The notes below the pieces were generated by a model that saw only the letters and a list, made by a program, of their open reading frames with translations, was not told the DNA's origin and made no database searches. A stretch of DNA of 64,000 nucleotides. Source: Gentiana macrophylla. Taxonomy: Eukaryota; Streptophyta; Magnoliopsida; Gentianales; Gentianaceae. Of this stretch, positions 44,293 through 56,097 are shown one piece after another. The translations under genes and the position numbers were made by a program. The stretch is taken from positions 54,958,583-55,022,582 of the forward strand of contig CM047808.1 of NCBI GenBank assembly GCA_026214975.1, read 5' to 3'. The first letter of the stretch is position 1. Each line of letters begins with the position of its first letter.

Positions 44293-45735
44293 TGACGATG
44301 GTTGAATTCGTATAATATAAGGAATCATCATTGCACATGTTATGAGCTAAAATTAGTCCTTCCGGATATAAAGCATAAGCTATTTGTGTTAATTGCTTTC
44401 TATGAGGTTCATGAGCCATGAATTTAATAAATGTGATGATTATTCATGAAACAAGTAGTAGTTTGTGTGTTTTTGGATGATTTGCTGGAAACAAAGTATT
44501 CCGAGTGTCAAGGAAAAAGATATGGAGCTGAAATGTTGAAGAATCAAGCCTGTGGAAGTCCACATGAGTCCAGAAGTGAAGTCAGTGCAGAATAAGAGGA
44601 AAAAAACCAGCGGCGGGGCGAAGCCCATTTCACGGTGCGAGCTCATGCTCATGAGGGTTTACGTGTTTTCATGGAAGAGAAGTAGGGTTTATGGTTGAAG
44701 AGTCGGCTATGTCAGCAAGAACTACTATAAATAAAGGGCAGCAGTCCCCATTTACAATGTACCAAAGACTTTATAAAATTTCTATGCAATAAAACGTTCT
44801 TCTCTATTCTTTTTATTTTTCTTATGAGTGTTCGTCACGTGTCCGATGGATTCGCCATTTAGGGAACGATTCGAGGAGCGAGATCTGTGCTCGGTTTCGT
44901 GGGTAATGTCTCTTTTGCTTCTTAATGTAGATATGTTGTGTATATGATTAATTGGTTTTAATTTCGTTTTAGTCCTTCTATGTAGTTATTAAAATATTCT
45001 CCAGTAATGAATAAATATGAATCGTTTGGAGAAGAAAACATAGGGTATAGAACAGCCCCACTTCCTCCGCAGTGGCGGTCTTTGCTGCCGCAGCAGAATA
45101 CTTAGTAAATTTGTACTCTATGCAATCGGCGCCATCTATGTCTAATTTTCTGTTTTAATTTACTTGTTGTTAGCATGATCACCTCATTGCATGTAATTGT
45201 AAATTAGAATGATGAAACATCGTTGAGGTGCTATTTAGAAAATAGATTATCGATCTTTAGGTACTTCCAGTCATTGTCGATGGCTGCCTAGGCAGGTTCT
45301 CTGTTTACGCCGGCAATCCCTAGTTCTTATTGCATGTTATCTTAATACGGCCTAAAGTAGTTTAATTGCACATAGTCGCCTACTGTCTGGTCAATGAGAC
45401 GTATAGCAAAATTTGGGGTTGCACCCGTAGCTGTCAATGAATTAAAATTCATAAACGAGGACGATTAAATTATAATTGAGAGAGGGTTTATTTGCTCATA
45501 GTTATGACTTGTCTTTTAAGAATTCATAAGCAGTAGTTTTATGTAATCTTGCGTATCAACTATATACTTTACCTTGAATTATATTTAGTCAACGACTACC
45601 TATTCCAGTTCTCAATCTTGAATTTCGAATTGTGTGCATAAGTGTGTCTAGTCCCTGTGGGATTGCCGTTTTAATTCGCTAACTATTCTGCGATTGGATT
45701 AGAATTCTTGCTGTATCGTGACTTGCATGCGATCT
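44293..45735 (+). repeat. Gypsy-like LTR (G3)
   Basis: It starts TGACGATGG after the purine phrase. TATAAATA is at 44726-44733 and AATAAA at 44788-44793, 60 bp apart. A 'gtccctgtgggattgccg' phrase near 45652-45670 is similar in wording to the U5 ends in G1 and G4. The right border is approximate, where copia E sequence starts. No second LTR is in the window. Confidence 0.45.
44726..44733 (+). promoter_or_regulatory. TATA box of G3 LTR
   Basis: TATAAATA with AATAAA 60 bp downstream. Confidence 0.5.
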
Positions 45736-45927
45736 AAACTTATGGAGACACAGCTGAACTACTCGGTTACATGACAAGACAAACAGACCGAACTTGTGAC
45801 CAATCACTTACCCGATTCTGCCAATAAAGGGGAAAGTAATCCAGCTCAAGCAAGAAAGATGAAAGAACAAAAAAAAGTATGATGATGATGTTGCTGAACT
45901 CAGGAAACCTGCTCTTGGAAGAGTAAC
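45736..45927 (+). pseudogene. Copia E post-pol ORF, part left of CACTA
   Basis: The plus strand ends DVAELRKPALGRV, homologous to element C's FWKPAPGKV. The reading continues after the CACTA element at 48105 (TLTDDLCKEFKAAYHHKKKP). The earlier internal region of E is missing, replaced by G3. Confidence 0.6.
45925..45927 (+). repeat. CACTA target site duplication, left
   Basis: AAC, repeated at 48102-48104; three bases is the normal length for CACTA elements. Confidence 0.8.
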
Positions 45928-46984
45928 CACTACTACAAAATAGGATATGGGTCACACTTAAGAAAAGATAACAATCACAGTTTCAATAAAACCGAGACAA
46001 CGAAAATATATATATATCACACTTACAACTTTCTATCACACTTATTGAAAAACTGAGATAAGTTATATTAATCAATCTCATTTTTAAAGTATGGCTTAAT
46101 TGATATGATTTTTCTGTCACAGTTATTGGAAAACCGAGATAAATTATTTCAATCATTCTCATTTTTAAACTGTGATTGAATTGATATGATATTTCTGTCA
46201 CAGTTTCTAAAAAGTGAGATAAATTATATCAAATTATCAATCAATCTCACAAACAGTGACAGAATTGATATGATATTTTTGTTACAGTTCAAAAAACGAG
46301 ATAAATTATACCGATCAGTCACAATTTTAATCTGTGACTAAATTGGTCTGATATTTTTGTCACGGTTATTGAAAAAGTGAGATAAATTATATCAATTAAT
46401 CTCATTTTTAAATCATGATCGAATTCATGATATTTTTTTGTCACAAGTATAGAAAAAGTGAGACAAATTATATCCACTAATAAGAAAAGAGACATAGATC
46501 ACACTTATCTAAAGATAAGGATCACACTTTTAAAAGAACCGACACAAGTAAAATGTATATATATCACACTTAATTTTTTATCACGGTTATTAGGTGTGAA
46601 AAAAATGATCACACTTTTTTAGGTGTGATTGAAATAATAATAGATCTCGCTTTTAAGTGTGATAACAATCATAAAATAGATCACGCTTTTAAATGTGTTG
46701 AAATTATAATCGATCTCGGTTTTTAAGTGTGATAACAACTATAATATATCACGATTTTTAAGTGTGATAACAACTAAATAAATCACGCTTTTAAATGTGT
46801 TGAATCATAATAGATCTCGGTTTTAAGTGTGATAACAACTAAAATAGATCACGCTTTTATTATCACGGTTTTTAAGAAAACTGAGACAAGAACATCAATC
46901 ACTCATGGTTTTTAACTGTGATTAAAATAATATGATATTTTATAATGATATTTTAGATTAGTGTGGTCGAAAATGATAATAAAG

Positions 46985-47052
46985 TAGGCATCGCCCAAAT
47001 GTGGTAATTAGTGTGGTTCTTTAATCCGTAGTATTCGGGTTCGAGTCCCAGC
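46985..47052 (+). other. tRNA-like segment 1 in the CACTA element
   Basis: It starts 'ggcatcgccc' and ends in GGGTTCGAGTCCC, a good B-box/T-arm. The middle is degenerate. Not a functional tRNA. Confidence 0.45.
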
Positions 47053-47596
47053 TGGCAACAAAAAAATATGTGTGCGTTTATTTTGTTTTTGAAAAAAAAA
47101 ATGATCACACTTTTTAAGGTGTGATTGAAATTATAATATATCTCGGTTTTTAAGTGTGATAACAACTACTAAAATAGATCACAGTTTTTAAATGTGTTGA
47201 AGTTATAATAGATCACACTCTTTTAGGTGTGATTGAAATTATATATATCTCGGTTTTTAAGTGTGATAACAACAACTAAAATAGATCACAGTTTTTAAAT
47301 GTGTTGAAATTATAATAGATCTCAGTTTTTAAGAGTAATAACAACTATAATAGATCACGGTTTTTAAGTGTGATAACAACTAAAATAGATCACAGTTTTA
47401 AATGTGTTGAAATTATAGTAGATCTCGGTTTTTAAGTGTGATAACAACTAAAATATATCATAATTTTTATTATCACGGTTTCTAGAAAAAATGAGGCAAA
47501 AACATCAATCAATCACAGTTTTTGACTGTGATTAAAATAATATGATATTTTATAATGAGATCTTAGTTAAGTGTGGTCGAAAATTAGAAGAAAGAA

Positions 47597-47663
47597 GGCA
47601 TAGGCCTAATGGTAAATAGTTTGGCTCGTTAATCCAGAGTATCCGTGTTCGATTCCCGACAAA
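47597..47663 (+). other. tRNA-like segment 2 in the CACTA element
   Basis: GGCATAGGCCTAATGGTAA (A-box-like), 'ggctcgttaatcc' where an Asn-type anticodon GTT would fit, and GTGTTCGATTCCC (B-box). Arms do not pair fully. Parallel to 46985-47052. Confidence 0.45.
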
Positions 47664-48101
47664 GACAAAAATATATGTGTGCTTATATATTTTTTTTGAA
47701 AAAAACACTTTTATTGGTGTGATTTAAATTATAATAGATCACGGTTTTTAAGTGTGATAACAACTAAAATAGATCACAGTTTTTAAATGTGTTTTAATTG
47801 TAATAGATCTCAGTTTTTAAGTATGATAACAACTATAATAGATCACGGTTTTTAAGTATGATAATAAGTATAATAGATCACAGTTTTTTAATGTGATGAA
47901 GTTATAATAGATTACGGTTTTTAAGTGTGATACCAACTATAATAGATCACGGTTTCTAAGTGTGATAACTATTATAATAGGTCACAGTTTGTAACAGTGA
48001 TTGGATTAAAATACTTTATGTCACACCTCATTATGCCACACTATAGAAGCCGTGACTAATGTGAATATATCACACTTAAAAACCGTGATCTTTATGCTTT
48101 T

Positions 48102-48104
48102 TGT
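48102..48104 (+). repeat. CACTA target site duplication, right
   Basis: AAC, matching 45925-45927. Confidence 0.8.
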
Positions 48105-48671
48105 AGCAGTGAACCTTAACAGATGACTTGTGCAAAGAATTTAAAGCAGCATATCATCACAAAAAGAAGCCATAGTATGATATGTCAGAACTTGTAGAAC
48201 TTAATTTCTATTGAGATCAAAAGTTTTTAAAGAGAAAAATAAATTTTAAAGAGAACTGGAGAGGCTAGAATGACAAAGAGGGGAGAAGAAGCTTCAATCA
48301 AAACACAAGTGGAATTTTATAATGAATTTATATGTCATTATGCAGCGCATGGTATGGAAATATATGAAAAAACCCTTAAAACTGGAAAATGCATGGAAAA
48401 CATGGAAATTTTATCATACTTACATACACTTTTCAGCACTTGAAAGACAACAGGAAGAGCTAAGAAAAAATGAAGCAGAAGCAACAAAGCAACAAAAGAA
48501 GAGCTGAAGCACCTAGACATTTCATTATTTTCTACGTCATGTTGTTTTTACTTTTCACTAGACTATAATAACTTAAATGTTGCTTTCAATGTAGAGGAGG
48601 TTTGATTTTATTCGGTTTTTATCCTTTTGCATAGCTTTTGAGGGTTTCGGCATCCTCAAAAAGAGGGAAAT
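48105..48671 (+). pseudogene. Copia E post-pol ORF, part right of CACTA, and polypurine tract
   Basis: Begins TLTDDLCKEFKAAYHHKKKP then a stop. Later pieces (about 48320-48505) end in a Glu/Gln/Lys-rich helix with LERQQEELRKNEAEATKQQK, analogous to the Glu/Arg-rich end in C. The polypurine tract is AAAAAGAGGGAAAT at 48658-48671. Confidence 0.6.
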
Positions 48672-49729
48672 TGTTAGAAATAATTAGCTTTTGATGATGA
48701 GCGCTTGACTAGGTGATCTAGATGCAAGAAAAAAGATGTCTATAAGTGAATGTATAGATATTGTATTGGTTAATCAGTCAAGCCCTGTAATAGATAGCTG
48801 ATAGGATCTTAGTAGACGACGATCAATTTTAAAAATCTTAGTAGAGTCTAGGATCCGAAGAAGTGCTGAGATGAAGGCTGAGGGAACAAACTCAGTAGAG
48901 AAGATTTGATGTCTGAGGGTTCAAACTCAGTATTGAAGACTAGATAAAGGCCGAGGGTTCAAACTCAGTAATGAAGATTAAAATTCAAGGCTATATAGTT
49001 AAACTTAAGGTATGTATGTGATGGCATGAATTAACTTTATAGGTCTTATGTATAAGGATAGAGTTTCGTTAAAATATGATGATAAGTTCATAGTATATGA
49101 AATATTGTGTACTATGGTGTAGTCGGATCTCATAAAAATAACATTAGATGCAAATACTAGATTATCCAACTGAGCTGAATAGAACCAATAAAAGCATAGT
49201 AGTCAGTTGAGCTGAGTAGAGCTTAACTTTTTCAGCCGAGCAAAATCAAGAGCTGAGTTGCAAGAGTACAAGTACTATTAGTCCTTTATCCCGATTATTT
49301 TAAGACACAAATGTAGATAAGGATTAATTATGGACGTATGATCAAGCATTCAATCAATGTCCTAGTTTAAATGATGGTTTCTAGGATTCACAAATTTTAG
49401 GGTGCTCCAGGTGCAAGTTTTGGACCACCATGTTATCAATTTGAAAAAAATTCATTGGTGGTTGTATTCTACAAGTAGGGCCCAATTTAAAAAAAACATT
49501 TCCTATTGCTTGAGGACCACCAAGTAGGATTTGCACCTGGACCAACCTAAAATTTTGTCTAGGATTTAGGTACTACAATAATCAAGGAATGTCATTGGTT
49601 GAAAGATTGTCATTCTTAGGAGGACACTAACAAAGAATCAAACAATACAGAATTACAAAGGGGATAATCAAGCATACCCAAATCGAACATTGGATATGTT
49701 CCTATAAATGTAGGACTTATCAACCAAAA
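48672..49729 (+). repeat. 3' LTR of copia E, first part
   Basis: It starts TGTTAGAAATAATTAGC after the purine tract. It has three copies of the 'gctgagggttcaaactcag' repeat (48873-48975) and 'cctataaatgtagga' at 49701-49715 as TATA region. It is broken at 49729 by a related LTR and resumes at about 51409. Confidence 0.7.
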
Positions 49730-51408
49730 TGTTGGAAATTAATCTTATGTTTTGATGATGATTCATTAATTGTTTAATTATTCTTTTATATCCCATTGAT
49801 GAAATGCCATAACTAGCTGTTTTTGTGCAAAGCAAAATTATGTCTAGAACAGAATGTATAGGATTTATTAGAGTCTGATCATTGTATAAGTTAAATCAAA
49901 CAGGTACTATAATAGAATAGGTCCAAAAACTGAGAAACTGACTTGATATGGATTACTGAGTATACACATCAAACTGAAGTCTGAATAAGGTAAGTTCACC
50001 GAAGGATCAAACACGGTTGGCTTATCTAGAATCTGAAGGCTGAGGGGACAAACACAATTTATGAAGGCTGAGGGACACAGACTCAGTTATTGAAGGCTGA
50101 AGAACTGAGGGTTCAAACTCAGTTTATGAAGACAAAATCTGAGACTGTAAAGTTAGATTTCAGGTAAGTTTTTGATGGCCTGAACTAACTTTATAGATCT
50201 CGTATTAAGGCCTAAGATACATAAGGACAATGATATTTTAGATGAAATGGATTTATATGGTGTACTCTGATCAAGTCAACAAAGAAGAGTACTAAGTTTT
50301 GAAGAAGAGTATAAAAACTCAGTTAATGCTCTATATCAGTTATAAAACTGAGAATGAGTAAGTAAGTTTTATATCAGAACGTTGAAGATATAGCAATCTG
50401 ATTGGTCAACAAAGTATTATTACTGACACTGACACATAACGGATAGTTAGCAGGACCACCAACGGTTATGAAGATTCAAATTGAAAATTGGAAAAACCCT
50501 ATCAATGGACCACATTTACTTCAAGATGAAGTGCGGAGTTCTAAGTATAAATCTATTAAGAAAGATTCAAATAAGGGAAAGTGAATTAAAGGAACTTCTG
50601 CTATATGCTATATTGCAAAATAAAGATCAAGAAATCTTAAGTGCTCAAGAACTTTCAAAAAAAAAATCATGATCTACACTTGAAGAATTCAGAGCTTACT
50701 GTGTTGATAATATACATTCAGAAGAAGAAGCTCATTTCACAAGTTGAATAATAGTTATTGATTCAAGTCTCAACTTTGATTTCATCAAATGTTTAGACTA
50801 TGAAACACCAAGACGGTGTGAAGGACAGTTAAGGTGCAGTCAGGAAGACTGTGTTTGTGATGAGCTGGTGAAGAGGCAATCTTACCCTCTAAGGACCAGT
50901 GGAAGCAGTTGTGGAGCAGCAATCCAACCTGTTCTTTGATTGTGTAGATAGTGAAGCTATAGGAATTAGCAAAAGATTATTGTTTAGGACTTTTTGTAAC
51001 CGAGCTAACTCAAGAAGTTCTAGTGAAATTTCCTCCGACATCACACGAGAAGAGAGGACTGACAGGATTACACCAATGGAACCTTTATACGTTTTGTGTT
51101 ATTTACTTTATGTACTTTACACACAGTATTCATTATTGTGGTAGTTCCTTTTACTTAATTAACACCAATCATTGAGTAAGCACAACATATTTCAAGTAAA
51201 ACTGATAACTGAAATTATCATACAAAGGACTTAATCTACAGCCGGTCAACTCAGTTTGAGCAAAAGTCAGTTGACCTTTACTCAGCTCGGTTAGCTTAAA
51301 TCCACACAAGTTTAAAACTGAATCTAGCTTTAGTTTAAGTTTCAAGTTTTTGGTAACAAGTTTATTCCCCCCTCTAAACTTATGTTTAGCCTTTTCAAGG
51401 GACTAACA
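49730..51408 (+). repeat. LTR of a C/E-type copia inside E's LTR (solo-like)
   Basis: It starts TGTTGGAAATTAATC and ends CAAGGGACTAACA, with the diagnostic repeats at 50032-50128 and the 'agtgaaatttcctccgacatcacacgagaagag' type block near 51022-51057. No internal region follows, so it looks like a solo LTR. The flanking five bases (CAAAA and AGAAG) do not match, so a simple solo LTR is not confirmed. Confidence 0.6.
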
Positions 51409-52135
51409 AGAAGAAACAATGATTTTACTTCAATTTTTGAGCAATTTAAGCATTCAGTTGACTTCTAAGTTCTCTGAACATTTTCCTAAGGCATTCCTTG
51501 TAATATCAAGAAAACTTCAAGTGCTGCATTTCATACAGATCGATCAAGCATTCAACATTTTAAGCTAATATATTCAAACATCAAACCTTGTTTTACAAAG
51601 TGTTTAAAGTACTGAAGCACAATAGTGTGTGAAGGACTGTGGTCAGCTGGATCATGGCGTCTGAGAAAATGCTGAGCTTTTGTGGTGGAGTTGTTCAAAA
51701 GGCAATACTACCCTCCAAGGAACAGTGAAAAAAATTTAGTAAAGCTACAGAGACAACTGTGAAGGACTGATTGTTCAGATGTGAAGATGAGCAGAGAATA
51801 GCGAAGGACAATCTTCTTTAAATTCATTGTATATGTGTAACCAAAAAACAATTGTGAATTCCACCAACATAACATGAGAAGAGTGGACTAAGGAATTACA
51901 CCACGTTGAACAACTGTATACCTTAGTGCATTAACTTTATGCACTTTATTTTCTGCATTTCATTATTTAGTCAAGCAGCTTACCATAGCACAACACCAAA
52001 TAGAGCATTTCTAAGTACTTAAACACTTATCATTTAATCAACTCATCAAGTTTCAAAACAACAATATTTAAAGGATTCTAATCCATTTCATAAACACAGC
52101 TGAGCTGAGTCAGTCCTCTAATAATTTAAGCTTGA
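51409..52135 (+). repeat. 3' LTR of copia E, second part (truncated)
   Basis: Continues E's LTR after the nested one: 'tttttgagcaatttaag', 'ggcaatactaccctccaagg' and 'gagaagagtggact' are in the order seen in the C LTRs. The expected end (ggaccaaca) is missing; the sequence changes at about 52135. Confidence 0.6.
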
Positions 52136-52149
52136 TCGGCCTCACTAGG

Positions 52150-53280
52150 TTTCCAATCTAACCAGCAGAGTACCGGGTCGAATGTAGTCTAGATCGGTGA
52201 GTCAAGGTCGTATCCACAGGGAGAAATCTCAATTGAGTACCAATGCGGCCCAAACATCTAGTCTAGGTTTATCCATAAATAGAGAAGTGGAATCTTAACC
52301 AACTACAAGGAAAAATAATGAAAAGCGAATTAACAGTGTGATTAACTAAAACTGCAATGACTCGAACGAACAGGAAATGATATGAAATAAGATGGCTTGG
52401 GTGATGTTCCAATGAAGTAGATATGAGGTCTTGTGACTACTCGGAATCAAGCTTCACTAACGAGTTCTCAACACATTCAAGATGCAATTCACTATGTTAA
52501 CATAAATCGATCTCTCGCTTCAACAAACTATAACCAAACATCTATCTATCGGCTAGGACTAGATTTGAATGAATGGCTACGCATTAAAGTTCTATGAATT
52601 GCCTGATCTAAGATTAGGTAACACACACTTTAGAAATCAATTCTATCTCTAGATGATTTTACTAAGTACTCATGGTGACTAGTGTCCATGCCGATTCTTA
52701 CAATTACGCCTCGAATCAACACTAAGACGATGCAATTAGTCACGAATTAATCACACCTTTGAAGATCAATCACCATAACTTGAACAAATTGAGAACATAC
52801 AACAATACCCAACTTAAATCCAAGCAAATACAAGATTTCTAGCTCATTTTCTCATCACCCAAGCCACAATGAACTTAGCTACACATAATTAACACAATAG
52901 CAAAGCATTTCCATACCATCTAAAACCATTAAAACAACGAGTTAAGCTAAAAACGAAATTGTACCTCAATTGAGTGTAATACATTAAAAAAGCTCAAATA
53001 CCATGAAGATTCACCAAGAAGATGGTCAATTATCCATTGTAGATTAAAGCCCAAATAGTAATTTCACTAATTACTTATATCAGATGACTCGAATGGAAGG
53101 GTTGAGCACCCATTTCTCGCTCAAAATAGTTCCAGGTCGAAGACCCTGGTTTTTTGTTCCCAGGAGTTCCCTCTGTTTCCCAGCTAATAATCCAACTCCT
53201 CTTAACTAACTAATATTATAATATTATTTTTTCTTCTGTTCATTTCCATTCTAATAAATCCCAGGAAATGGTAAAACTAA
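52150..53280 (-). repeat. Gypsy-like LTR remnant (G4)
   Basis: The minus strand reads '...gatttctccctgtggatacgacc...' followed by 'cccggtactctgctgg' (52240-52168), parallel to the end of G1's LTR (2855-2925). The rest (52250-53280) has no ORF and appears to be U5 and upstream LTR sequence. Confidence 0.4.
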
Positions 53281-54093
53281 TATATATATATCTTATTATA
53301 TATTTTCAAGGAAAAAGCTGCCAATTGACCCATTTGGATCAATTGACCTGCTCCATGACCCGGTTATTAGTAAAAATAGAATTAAAAAAACAAAAAATAA
53401 ACACCACAGAATTCCTTTCCACTCCACGTTCCCAAATCTTCCTCGCAATCTTTTAACTTGCATCCACGATTTCCAAAAACCGTCCACCTCCATTAACTTC
53501 AAAACCGTGTTCTTCTCCATTGAAACCTCCACCTTAGTCGTTCCATTTCCACATCCCTCAAACACCGAACCGTCTTCCTTCTATGATTCAATATTCGACA
53601 CCTCTGGAATCCTCTTTCAACAGCTTTGAATGCTTCGATTGAATCCTCTATCTGATTGAATCGTTTTCCATCTCAGTCAAGCATCGATTTTCATCGATCG
53701 TGAGAAGACCGTATAATTTTCGATGAAGCATTCAGTACTATCCTTCACTGATTAATGCTTCGAAATCTACATTTCTTTGAATACTTACATCGAATCTAAT
53801 CAAAAGGCTTGACCTTTTTGCTCGAATCTTCTTTCTCTACAGTCAAATGATGTTTCCAATGTGCTCAGCTCTCAACCGGTGATGCAGCCACTTCAGATTG
53901 GCAAGGTGATGCCTTGAAGATGATGCATGTTGCTGATGACGAATTAACTGCTACAGATCGAGATAAAAGCTTCGACCTTTCCTGGTCAATAATCTCAGAC
54001 CTCGGTCAAAGCTGTTGTTGCAAATTCGATGCAAAAGTTGAATCATATTCATTTAAGGTAGTTGCTCAATTTTGTCAATATATTAATGGAAAT

Positions 54094-54176
54094 TGAACAT
54101 GATTTATCTGTAGTCAAGCAATATTGAACATGATTTATCTGTAGTCGATTATCTGTAGTCAAAATTGAACATGATC
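54094..54176 (+). repeat. Short tandem duplication
   Basis: 'attgaacatgatttatctg' followed by 'tagtc' occurs at 54095 and 54126, with partial copies after. Confidence 0.7.
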
Positions 54177-54288
54177 CATGAAAAGTTCAATAGTTTATAA
54201 AGAATCGGATTCAACTACCCAAGTAACAATTGATTTTCTGCAAAAAAAAGTTCTGTATCCGAGTTCAATTTTGTCAATATGATGTGTA

Positions 54289-54310
54289 TGTGTGTGTGTG
54301 TGTGTGTGTG
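54289..54310. repeat. (TG)n microsatellite
   Basis: Eleven TG units. Confidence 0.9.
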
Positions 54311-55016
54311 TTTTTACAGCAAACTATTATTATTGCTTTTTCTTATGGGTTTTGACTTTTTGTTTGGGTTTTTATTTCATTGTCATGTCTAGGTTGTGAA
54401 ATGGTATTCAATTATGGAAAAGGTTTAGACGAAAACAAAGCAACCACAGTAGAGATGCTATGAATTGAAGGACTTTTGATCAGCTCTATAACTCTCCAAA
54501 AGTGGATATCCGTACATTACAGTTCTTAAAATAAAAAATAAAAAACTTTTTTTGGAGCAGCATGAGAAATTTAATGTATGAAACATCCAGCAAGAAGCTA
54601 GATGCTGAGTGAGTATTTTTGTTGTTGTTGCTTTTTGATCTTATTCAGGGTTGTATTCTCCTTTTTTGAAATTAGGGATGTATTCTCATGTTAAGTACAT
54701 TCATTGTATACATTTATAAATATTCTATTGTCGTTTTTAAATCTTACACTATTGTGTTTTTGTTTCAGTTGATGTGTTCTTAAACGATGAAGGGATCAAA
54801 CCTTTAGTTAGATAGAATCTTTTAGGAGGATGTAACCTTTTATTTTTGTAAAAGATCACATTCTTTATCAGATACATGATCTTTCATATCAATGCCAATT
54901 GTGGTTCATACGGGGTTTTGAATAAATTAACGAGTTTTAATTATTAATCATTTTCATTTAAAGCTTATTTTTAATATTTATATTTGCTGCAAATGATCGT
55001 AACGGCTTTCCTACTA

Positions 55017-55017
<1 letters not shown>

Positions 55018-55062
<45 letters not shown>
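55018..55062. repeat. (AT)n microsatellite between Helitron-like elements
   Basis: About 22 AT units, immediately after the 3' end of element 1 and just before the 5' end of element 2. The AT-rich target fits A^T insertion. Confidence 0.9.
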
Positions 55063-55066
<4 letters not shown>

Positions 55067-55760
55067 TTATTTATCTTATTATATTTTCCAAGAAAAAACT
55101 GCCAATTGACCCGATTTTGTCAATTGACCCGCTCCACGACCCGGTTAAAAAGAAAATAAAAATAAAAATAATAAAATAATATTCTCCAGAACCGTCTGAA
55201 AACGCCTCCATGATTTGCAACTCCACCTCCGTACCCTCACTTCCTTCTTGCCACCCGTTTCGCTCTTTCACGTTCCAACTCCCCAACCCACGATTTTCTA
55301 TCTACGTTGAAAAATCACACATCATCCGGGGGAAATATAGAACCTTTTCCACTTAAAAGTTTAAACCACCATTCTTCAGAAAAGATTCCGCCTATTATCT
55401 GTGAATTAGAGGGACAATCTCCAAAAGCAAAATCCACACATATGTACGGAAATCGGAGGTATAATGCTTGCACACGGCGTCATCTAACCGATGTGAATCT
55501 GCAAATCTCCCAAATTCTCCTCCGGATCTCAGTCATGGTGTCGGTATTCTTTTCTTTCTCTTTGAGCGCCATAATTGCAAATACTTAGCATCTAAGGTTT
55601 GATACGATGAATCAAAGTTGGAACTTTGGTATTCTTTTCTTTCTTTCTTTTTTTCTTATGGTTTTGTTCTTCCATCATTTGTTTCTTTATTTTCATTTCT
55701 GGGTTGATTTTGTTGCTTTTACTGCTATTTGTTTTCTTAAGATTGTTTTCTTCAAATTAA

Positions 55761-56094
55761 GAGTATCTCCAGTCAATGGAGCTATTAAAAGCTTTATTAC
55801 TGTGCCACGTCACACAAGTCATAAACCTTTTCTCTATAAACCTTTTCTCTACAATACATAATCCTTTTAAAAAGCTTTATAGCACGGACCCACTGCACAT
55901 AAATATTTTTTCTACTACACACAAAACTAAAAAAAATAAAAATAAATAAAGCTTTTGCAGCTTTATTCAAGGATGAACCGGTTTAGCTGCATAAAGCTTT
56001 TGGCAAAAAGCTTTGCTGACTGTGTGTACTCCAATGGCAAAAAGCTTTTGATAAAGCTTTATGAAAATTTTTAAACCTCCTGTTGGAGGTGCTC
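55761..56094. mobile_element. PIF/Harbinger (Tourist)-like MITE
   Basis: 334 bp, with ends GAGTATCTCC and GGTGCTC (inverse GAGCACC), flanked by TAA at 55758-55760 and 56095-56097. Both the 3-bp TAA duplication and the 'GAG(C)ATCTCCAA' type of end are typical. The interior has at least seven copies of AAGCTTT, several as AAAAGCTTTT palindromes. Confidence 0.75.
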
Positions 56095-56097
56095 TAA

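Larger units (their letters stand above)
45928..48101. mobile_element. Non-autonomous CACTA (En/Spm) element, 2174 bp
   Basis: The ends are CACTACTACAAAA (45928) and TTTTTGTAGCAGTG (ending 48101), 12 of 13 inverted-repeat positions matching, with a 3-bp AAC duplication. Almost the whole interior consists of short sub-terminal repeats built on 'atcacggtttttaagtgtgat' and its complement, separated by 'aacaactaaaatag'. Such repeats are transposase-binding sites in this superfamily. There is no transposase ORF. A segment of about 600 bp is duplicated internally (46930-47100 resembles 47540-47700), and each copy contains a tRNA-like stretch. The insertion splits copia E's post-pol ORF. Confidence 0.9.
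53291..55017 (+). mobile_element. Helitron-like element 1, non-autonomous
   Basis: The 5' end TCTTATTATATATTTTCAAG follows an A. It is followed by 'gctgccaattgaccc', 'caattgacctgctcc' and 'gacccggtta', a block shared with elements 2 and 3. The 3' end ATCGTAACGGCTTTC then CTACTAAG (about 54996-55018) resembles the better-preserved end of element 2 and fits the CTRR rule loosely. No Rep/helicase ORF and no recognised captured gene. Confidence 0.5.

Noticed and set aside
46985..47052. Possible functional tRNA gene
   Set aside because: Only the T-arm/B-box is good; acceptor and anticodon stems do not pair.
46000..48000. Regularly spaced short repeats resembling a CRISPR array
   Set aside because: Repeats are imperfect, occur in both orientations, and lie within CACTA ends in plant DNA.
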